From NCBI RefSeq assembly GCF_009827305.1, contig NZ_WTYJ01000001.1, positions 1,488,001 through 1,552,000 of the forward strand: 64,000 nucleotides of DNA, in the 5' to 3' direction. Source of the DNA: Croceibacterium xixiisoli (lineage in GTDB: Bacteria; Pseudomonadota; Alphaproteobacteria; Sphingomonadales; Sphingomonadaceae). Made by a program: the position numbers and the translations under genes. The notes under the pieces are model-generated. The model was not told the origin of the DNA. It did not search any database and saw only the letters and a program-made list of their open reading frames with translations. This document shows, piece by piece, positions 58,695-64,000 of the stretch. Positions within the stretch are counted from its first letter, which is position 1. Each line of letters starts with the position of its first letter.

Positions 58695-59324
58695 ATGCAA
58701 TTGCGCTGTCCTGCCATTCTGCTCGCCGCCCGCGCCCATGGCGAAACGGCGGTCATCGCCCGGCTGCTGACCGAAGATCACGGCGTCGTCGCCGCCTATG
58801 TCGCCGGCGGGCGTGGGCGCGCCCTGCGCCCGGTGGTGATTCCCGGCAATCGCGTCGAGTTGCAGCTGTCTGCGCGCAACGACAGCCAGCTGCCCTTCGC
58901 CAGGCTGGAACTGCTCGAAAGTCGCGCGCCCTGGTTGGCCGAACCGCTGCCGGCGGCCGCGATCAGCTGGGCCTGTGCCCTGACTGCCAGCGCGCTGCCC
59001 GAACGCCAGGCATTCCCGCCGCTGTTCTCCGCGCTCGATGCGCTGCTCACCGCGGTCTGCCACGCCCCTTCCGCACGCGGCTGGATCACGGCGCTGGTCG
59101 CTTATGAAATCCTGCTGCTGCGGGAATTGGGCTATGGGGCTCATGCGCTGTCAGGCGGGGGCAGGGCGCTCTCCGGCGTCACCGCGCGCGATTTTACCGA
59201 AAATCTTGCCGCGCTGGATGATTTGCGCCCCGCTTTGACGCGTTACCTGCTTGCCGAGCGGCACGGCGATGTTATGGCCGCCCGCTCCCGACTTAGAGAA
59301 TTGCTTGGACGGATCGTGGAATGA
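58695..59324 (+). CDS. recO: DNA repair protein RecO
   Basis: A 209-residue recombination mediator that loads RecA at gaps with RecR. An N-terminal OB fold ([33 protein letters not shown] in parts) is followed by an alpha-helical domain. No zinc cysteines are seen, as in other alphaproteobacterial RecO proteins. The stop overlaps the leuB start (ATGA). Confidence 0.92.
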   Translation: MQLRCPAILLAARAHGETAVIARLLTEDHGVVAAYVAGGRGRALRPVVIPGNRVELQLSARNDSQLPFARLELLESRAPWLAEPLPAAAISWACALTASALPERQAFPPLFSALDALLTAVCHAPSARGWITALVAYEILLLRELGYGAHALSGGGRALSGVTARDFTENLAALDDLRPALTRYLLAERHGDVMAARSRLRELLGRIVE

Positions 59325-60379
59325 AGATTGCTTGTCTTGCCGGTGACGGAATTGGCCCCGAAATCATGGCCGAAGCGCGCAAGGTGCTCGATGCGCTGGC
59401 GCTCGATGGCGTGATCGTCGAAGATGCCGATGTGGGCGGTGCCGGCTATCACAAGCACGGCCATCCGCTGCCGCCGGCAACGCTGGAACTGGCAAAATCC
59501 GCCGATGCCGTGCTGTTCGGCGCCGTGGGCGATCCCAGCTGCGACAATCTGGAACGCCACCTGCGCCCCGAACAGGCCATTCTCGGCCTGCGCCAGGCGC
59601 TGACGCTGTTCGCCAATCTGCGCCCGGCAACCATGTTCCCCGGCCTCGAAGATCTGTCCGCCCTGCGCCCGGAAGTCGCGCGGGAGATTGATCTGCTGAT
59701 CGTGCGCGAACTGAATGGTGACGTCTATTTCGGCGAAAAGGCGATCCGCCGGCTCGACGATGGCCGCCGCCAGGGCTTCGATCTGATGTCCTATGCCGAA
59801 GACGAAGTGCGCCGCATCGCCCATGTCGCGTTCCGCGCGGCACAGGGTCGCGGTGGCCGGCTGTGCAGCGTGGACAAGGCCAATGTGCTGGAAACCAGCC
59901 AGCTCTGGCGCGATGTCGTGGTGGAGGTTTCGGCCGAATATCCCGACGTCGAACTCAGCCACATGTATGTCGACAATGCCGCGATGCAGCTGGTCCGCAA
60001 TCCCGGCCAGTTCGATGTCGTCGTCACCGGCAATCTGTTCGGCGATATCCTGTCCGATCAGGCCAGCATGTGCGTCGGCTCGATCGGCCTGCTCGCCAGC
60101 GCCTCGCTCGGCGAAACGCAGACGGCCTATGGCACCAAAGGCCTGTATGAACCGATCCACGGCAGCGCGCCGGATATCGCCGGGCAGGGCAAGGCCAATC
60201 CGCTGGCCATGATCCTCAGCCTTGCGATGATGCTGCGCCACTCCTTCTCGCTGGAGGCGGAAGCCGCGCGGATCGAAGCTGCCGTGGCCAAAACGCTCGC
60301 AGACGGCATCAAGGGCGCTGATCTGGGCGGCAGTGCCGGCACCGCCGAAATCGGCGACGCCGTGCTCGCGCGCCTCTGA
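59321..60379 (+). CDS. leuB: 3-isopropylmalate dehydrogenase
   Basis: A 352-residue NAD-dependent dehydrogenase of leucine synthesis. Motifs [23 protein letters not shown] with its substrate Arg/Tyr, DKANVLETS and [20 protein letters not shown] (in parts) are intact. The ATG lies within the end of recO, an unusual recO-leuB coupling. With ilvE in the window it completes the leucine end of branched-chain synthesis. Confidence 0.96.
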   Translation: MKIACLAGDGIGPEIMAEARKVLDALALDGVIVEDADVGGAGYHKHGHPLPPATLELAKSADAVLFGAVGDPSCDNLERHLRPEQAILGLRQALTLFANLRPATMFPGLEDLSALRPEVAREIDLLIVRELNGDVYFGEKAIRRLDDGRRQGFDLMSYAEDEVRRIAHVAFRAAQGRGGRLCSVDKANVLETSQLWRDVVVEVSAEYPDVELSHMYVDNAAMQLVRNPGQFDVVVTGNLFGDILSDQASMCVGSIGLLASASLGETQTAYGTKGLYEPIHGSAPDIAGQGKANPLAMILSLAMMLRHSFSLEAEAARIEAAVAKTLADGIKGADLGGSAGTAEIGDAVLARL

Positions 60380-60381
60380 AC

Positions 60382-61542
60382 ATGGCGGAAGCTGCGGCAG
60401 ATCAGATAAGCGCCGCCGCCGCACGGCCGCTGGAACTGGCGATCGTCTTGCCCACGCTCAATGAGCGGGGCAATATCGCGCCCATGGTCGCCCGGCTCGA
60501 AGCCGCGCTGCAGGGCATCGCCTGGGAAGCGATCTTCGTCGACGACAACAGCCGCGATGGCACCGCCGACGCTGGCCGCGACATCGGCCGCACCGATCCG
60601 CGCATCCGCGTGATCCAGCGGATCGGCCGCCGGGGCCTCGCCAGCGCCGCGATAGAGGGCATGTGCGCCACCTCCGCGCCGATCGTCGCGGTGATGGACG
60701 CCGACCATCAGCATGATCCCGCGCTGCTGCCGGGCATGCTCGATGCGATCCGCTCGGGCCAATATGATCTCGCCTATGCCAGCCGCTTTGCGGAAGGCGC
60801 GAGCATGGAACAATGGAACCGCCCCGATCGCGAAAAGGCCTCCAGCATGGCCAATGCGCTGGCCCGCAAGGTGACGGGCGTGGATCTCAGCGATCCGATG
60901 AGCGGCTATTTCATGCTGCGCGCGGAAACCCTGCGCGCCAATGCCGGCAAGCTTTCCGGGATCGGCTTCAAGATCCTGCTCGATATTCTCGCCACGGTGG
61001 AAACGCCGATGCGGGTGAAGGAATTCCCGCTCAATTTTGCCGCGCGCGCGGAAGGGGAAAGCAAGTTGGACCGCACCGTGGTGTTCGAATTCCTCGTCGG
61101 CCTCTATGACAAATGGCTCGGCCGCATCATCCCCACCCGTTTCGCGCTGTTCGGCACGATCGGCGCCCTGGGCGTGGTCGTGCATATGGCTGTGCTCTCC
61201 GCCTGGCTGGCCGCCTTCGGGGGCACGCTGCGCGATCAGCTGATCACCGATTTCGAAATCGGCCAGACCCTCGCCGCCATGGTGGCAATGACCTTCAACT
61301 TCTTCCTCAACAACTGGCTGACCTATGCGGACAAGCGCCTCACCGGCACCGGCCGTCTGTTGCAGGGCTGGGCCAAGTTCGCGCTCACCTGCTCGGTCGG
61401 GCTGCTCGCCAATGTCGGCGCGGCGGCGCTGCTGGTCCGCTTCGGCTTCCACGAATATCCTGCCGCGCTGATCGGCATCGCCATCGGCTCGGTCTGGAAC
61501 TTCGCCCTCTCCAGCCGCTTCGTCTGGGGCCGCTTCAGCTGA
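60382..61542 (+). CDS. family 2 glycosyltransferase fused to GtrA membrane domain
   Basis: A 386-residue protein. Residues about 13-240 are a dolichol-phosphate-mannose-synthase-like GT2 domain (LPTLNERGNI, FVDDNSRDGT and the acceptor-side DADHQHDP). Residues about 250-386 carry four GtrA helices (RFALFGTIGALGVVVHMAVL, NFFLNNWLTYADKR). Such fusions load a sugar onto polyprenyl phosphate and flip it for envelope glycans. It begins two bases after leuB. The sugar is unknown. Confidence 0.9.
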   Translation: MAEAAADQISAAAARPLELAIVLPTLNERGNIAPMVARLEAALQGIAWEAIFVDDNSRDGTADAGRDIGRTDPRIRVIQRIGRRGLASAAIEGMCATSAPIVAVMDADHQHDPALLPGMLDAIRSGQYDLAYASRFAEGASMEQWNRPDREKASSMANALARKVTGVDLSDPMSGYFMLRAETLRANAGKLSGIGFKILLDILATVETPMRVKEFPLNFAARAEGESKLDRTVVFEFLVGLYDKWLGRIIPTRFALFGTIGALGVVVHMAVLSAWLAAFGGTLRDQLITDFEIGQTLAAMVAMTFNFFLNNWLTYADKRLTGTGRLLQGWAKFALTCSVGLLANVGAAALLVRFGFHEYPAALIGIAIGSVWNFALSSRFVWGRFS

Positions 61543-61593
61543 TCCATTGATCGCGCTTCCGGGCATGCTACCCTTCCAGTGAAGGAGAATGGC

Positions 61594-62031
61594 ATGCCCG
61601 GCAAGGCTGACGATACGGATCAAAAGACGCCAAAACTGCTGTCCGGCGGCAATCCGCAGATCCCCAAGGGCGATGGCGATGCGCCGGTGCAGGCCTATAT
61701 CGCCGCCATGCCCGGCTGGAAAAGCGCCACCGGCCGCCGGATCGATGCAATTATCAGCCAGGCCCTGCCCGATGTGCGCAAGGCGGTGAAATGGAACACG
61801 CCTTTCTATGGTGCCGCGGATCAGCCGGGTTGGTTCCTCAGCTTCCATTGCTTCGATCGCTACATCAAGCTCGGCTTCCTGACCGGCACCAGCCTCGATC
61901 CCGAACCGCCGATTTCTTCCAAAGTGCCCAATGTGCGCTATTGGCATTTGCACGAAGCCGATGAGTGGGAGGATGCGCAACTGGCGGACTGGGTGCTGCA
62001 GGCCAGCCGCATTCCGGGGCAAAAACTTTAG
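61594..62031 (+). CDS. DUF1801 domain protein
   Basis: A 145-residue soluble protein of the YdhG/DUF1801 type (about 40-140: MPGWKSATGRRIDAIISQALPDVRKAVKWNTPFYG in parts). The domain's role is unknown; relatives may handle iron or be chaperones. The ATG at 61594 has AAGGAG seven bases upstream, better than the in-frame GTG at 61579. Confidence 0.85.
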   Translation: MPGKADDTDQKTPKLLSGGNPQIPKGDGDAPVQAYIAAMPGWKSATGRRIDAIISQALPDVRKAVKWNTPFYGAADQPGWFLSFHCFDRYIKLGFLTGTSLDPEPPISSKVPNVRYWHLHEADEWEDAQLADWVLQASRIPGQKL

Positions 62032-62105
62032 GATTTCCGTGCTACGGACACGCCGGATCGGGTGAATCGCCCGACCGGGGCCTATCAGGGGGAAGAATTT
62101 CAGCC

Positions 62106-62705
62106 ATGTCTGCGAGCAAACCGTCGCGCCGTTTCCTGTCCGGCATGCCTCCCCGCCTGGTGCTGGGCAGCATCGCCGCCGCCAGCCTCGCGGGCTGCAG
62201 CAGTCAGGCGTCGGATCTGCCGGCTGAAGATGTGCAGTTCACCACCCTGGCCGAATGCACCGCCGCCGGTTTCGACGAGCAGCTGTGCAAAGGCGCACGC
62301 AGCACTGCGGAGCAGGAACACGCCGCCGCCGCGCCCCAATTCGCCAGCCAGGCAGAGTGCGAGGCCGAATGGGGCCAGCACAAATGCGAAACCGCCCCCC
62401 AAACCGAAACCGCGCAACAGGCCACCAGCGGCGGCACGGGTTTCTTCGTGCCCTTCATGGCCGGCTTCGTCCTGTCGCGGATGATGCAGCAGAGTTTCAA
62501 CCGCGATGGCCGCGTGCCTTCCTATGCCGCCGGCGGCGCCAATGGTGGCGGCCCGGTCTATCGCGATCGCGCCGGTTCAACCGTGGCCATGTCGCGCCAG
62601 GGCGGCAAGACCATGCTCAAGCCAGTCAATGTCAACACAGCCACCGCCGCGCGCGGCGGTTTCGGCAGAAGTGAATCGAGCAGCAGCGCCAGCTTCGGCG
62701 GCTGA
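62106..62705 (+). CDS. DUF1190 (YgiB-like) lipoprotein
   Basis: A 199-residue exported protein with a lipobox SLAGC near residue 31 and four cysteines in two repeated TLAEC / ASQAEC units. A hydrophobic segment lies at 110-125 and a Gly/Ser-rich tail ends the protein. This is the YgiB layout. It is one base away from a YgiC-like ATP-grasp gene, the pair seen in E. coli ygiBC. RBS: GGGGGAAG. Confidence 0.85.
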   Translation: MSASKPSRRFLSGMPPRLVLGSIAAASLAGCSSQASDLPAEDVQFTTLAECTAAGFDEQLCKGARSTAEQEHAAAAPQFASQAECEAEWGQHKCETAPQTETAQQATSGGTGFFVPFMAGFVLSRMMQQSFNRDGRVPSYAAGGANGGGPVYRDRAGSTVAMSRQGGKTMLKPVNVNTATAARGGFGRSESSSSASFGG

Positions 62706-62706
62706 G

Positions 62707-63858
62707 ATGCAGCGTTTCCTCGTCCCGGAACGGCCCAACTGGCGCGACCACGCGCGTGACGCCGGCTTCGGCTTCCACGAAATGTATGGTCAGCCCTATT
62801 GGCAGGAAGGCGCCGCCTACGCCTTCACGCTGGACCAGATAGAGCGCGACATCGAAGACCCCAGCGCCCAGCTGCATGACATGTGCCTGGATCTGGTCGC
62901 CGATGTCGTGAACCGCGAAGACCAGCTCCACCGGCTGCATATTCCGGAGGCGCATTTCGATCTGCTGCGGGACAGCTGGAACCAGGGCGACCGCCATCTC
63001 TATGGCCGGTTCGATCTCGCTTATGACGGCACCGGTCCGGCCAAGCTGCTGGAATACAATGCCGATACGCCGACCTCGATTTTCGAAGCCGCCTGGTTTC
63101 AGCATTACTGGCTGACGGACAATATCGACGCCGGCGTGCTCCCGGCCGGCACGGACCAGTTCAACCTGTTGCAGGAAAGCCTGGTCGAAGCCTTCGCCGC
63201 CTTCCCGCGTGACCGGATTTTCCACTTCGCCTGCTGGATGGCGAATGAGGAAGATCGCGGCAGCACCACCTATCTGATGGATTGCGCGATACAGGCCGGG
63301 CACCAGGCCGAACTGATCGATATCGGCGCCATCGGCATCGATCCGCACGGTCGCTTCACCGATCTGCAGGACCGCAGCATCGATCGCTGTTTCAAGCTCT
63401 ATCCCTGGGAAGACATGCTGCGCGAAGATTTCGCCCGGCACCTGCGCCCCGGCGTCTTCGTCGAGCCGGTGTGGAAGGCGATCCTGTCGAACAAGGCGAT
63501 GCTGCCGCTGCTGTGGGAACGGCACAGGGGCCACCCCAATCTGCTGCGCTGCCATTTCGAAGGCGATCCACTGGCCGCCGACATGGACCGTGCCGTGGCC
63601 AAGCCGATCTTCTCCCGCGAAGGGGAAAACATTCAGCTGCTCGACGGCGGCCAGGTGGTCGAACAGGCCCCCGGCGCCTACGCCCACCATCCGCGCGTGA
63701 TCCAGGCCTATGCCTCGCTGTTCGAAACCGACGGCCAGCACGCCGTGCTCGGCAGCTGGATCATCGGCGACCGCGCCGCGGGCCTCGGCATACGTGAAGA
63801 CAGCACCCGCATCACCCGCAACCTCTCCCGCTTCGTACCCCATGTGATCGTGGGGTAG
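62707..63858 (+). CDS. glutathionylspermidine synthase family ATP-grasp protein (YgiC-like)
   Basis: A 383-residue ATP-grasp ligase-like protein. Conserved parts include GRFDLAYDGTGPAKLLEYNADTPTS, KLYPWEDM, EPVWKAILSNKAMLPLLW and KPIFSREGENI. The C-terminal GspS synthetase domain joins glutathione to spermidine, but YgiC-type proteins may not have that activity. The amidase domain of full-length Gsp is absent. The ATG follows the DUF1190 stop directly. Because the window encodes its own polyamine pathway, a polyamine-conjugating role is possible (inference). Confidence 0.88.
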   Translation: MQRFLVPERPNWRDHARDAGFGFHEMYGQPYWQEGAAYAFTLDQIERDIEDPSAQLHDMCLDLVADVVNREDQLHRLHIPEAHFDLLRDSWNQGDRHLYGRFDLAYDGTGPAKLLEYNADTPTSIFEAAWFQHYWLTDNIDAGVLPAGTDQFNLLQESLVEAFAAFPRDRIFHFACWMANEEDRGSTTYLMDCAIQAGHQAELIDIGAIGIDPHGRFTDLQDRSIDRCFKLYPWEDMLREDFARHLRPGVFVEPVWKAILSNKAMLPLLWERHRGHPNLLRCHFEGDPLAADMDRAVAKPIFSREGENIQLLDGGQVVEQAPGAYAHHPRVIQAYASLFETDGQHAVLGSWIIGDRAAGLGIREDSTRITRNLSRFVPHVIVG

Positions 63859-63909
63859 GGGCGTTCGTCATTGGGGCGCCACCCTTACATCTCCATTCCC
63901 AAACCCCCC

Positions 63910-63952
63910 TTCGTCTTTCCCGCGAAGGCGGGAATCCAGCCAGCGCGACGAA
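63910..63952. repeat. short dispersed palindrome (CCCGC-GCGGG type)
   Basis: TTCGTC (63910-63915) and GACGAA (63947-63952) flank a perfect TTCCCGC-GAAG-GCGGGAA hairpin (63917-63934). Elements of this CCCGCGAAGGCGGG type are dispersed in many alphaproteobacterial genomes. From 63953 to the end nothing else is seen. Confidence 0.7.
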
Positions 63953-64000
63953 CCGTAATGCTCACCATTCGCGCCCGATCACCCCAATTCAGCCTCCACC

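Overview
The window is about 64 kb of high-GC DNA, densely coding on both strands. It looks like a chromosomal segment of an alphaproteobacterium of the order Sphingomonadales. Supporting signs are C4-pathway 5-aminolevulinate synthase, TopA with a Lys/Ala-rich tail, the carboxynorspermidine route to polyamines, an alphaproteobacterial ODC with a structured leader, several TonB-dependent receptors, UbiK and TspO, an aroK-aroB / xerD / accA neighbourhood, and many GTG/TTG starts with four-base ATGA overlaps. Most of it is core metabolism. I see no prophage, integron, insertion sequence or CRISPR array.

Layout. 0-3.2 kb: end of an unknown gene, then a coupled SulP transporter and beta-carbonic anhydrase. 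3.2-7.0 kb: an XRE-type regulator diverging from a sortase-substrate/sortase pair. 7.0-9.5 kb: a TonB-dependent receptor behind a structured leader. 9.5-16.3 kb: small protein, type II NADH dehydrogenase, serine acetyltransferase, FAD/NAD(P)-binding protein and an SLC13-type permease. 16.3-21.8 kb: a minus-strand iron-uptake-like operon (receptor, membrane protein, PepSY protein, PNPOx-like protein) whose receptor carries a one-base frameshift. 22.1-26.5 kb: polyamine genes (carboxynorspermidine dehydrogenase, macrodomain, decarboxylase, then ODC behind a speF-like leader). 26.7-32.6 kb: an exported protein, hemA, murI, plsY-dprA and a membrane protein. 32.7-43.1 kb: topA, an MFS exporter, a decayed TonB-like gene, an acyltransferase, an exonuclease, pccB, and an aroK-aroB-HEAT-like operon. 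43.2-49.8 kb: a small coupled ORF, a large exported protein, xerD, accA, an M48 lipoprotein peptidase, two Flp pilins, a MutT-like protein and tRNA-Arg(ACG). 50-56.6 kb: two exported peptidases and ilvE between two inverted copies of a palindromic repeat, then an isolated 18-codon ORF with a perfect ribosome binding site. 56.9-63.9 kb: tlyA, tspO, ubiK, recO-leuB, a GT2-GtrA fusion and a ygiB/ygiC-like pair.

The genes group into inorganic carbon (SulP/CA), sulfur (CysE with a possible anion permease), iron or other TonB-dependent uptake, polyamines (ODC, carboxynorspermidine enzymes and a distant glutathionylspermidine-synthase-like protein), haem, shikimate, branched-chain amino acids (leuB, ilvE), lipids (plsY, accA, pccB), envelope biogenesis, and DNA maintenance (topA, dprA, xerD, recO). 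The most unusual points are a macrodomain translationally coupled into the polyamine operon, a hemA whose only well-placed start is CTG, an autonomous transcript with an 18-codon ORF, a bipartite palindromic repeat with compensatory stem changes, an operator-like motif shared by two promoters, and two disrupted genes that each lack one G in a G-run.
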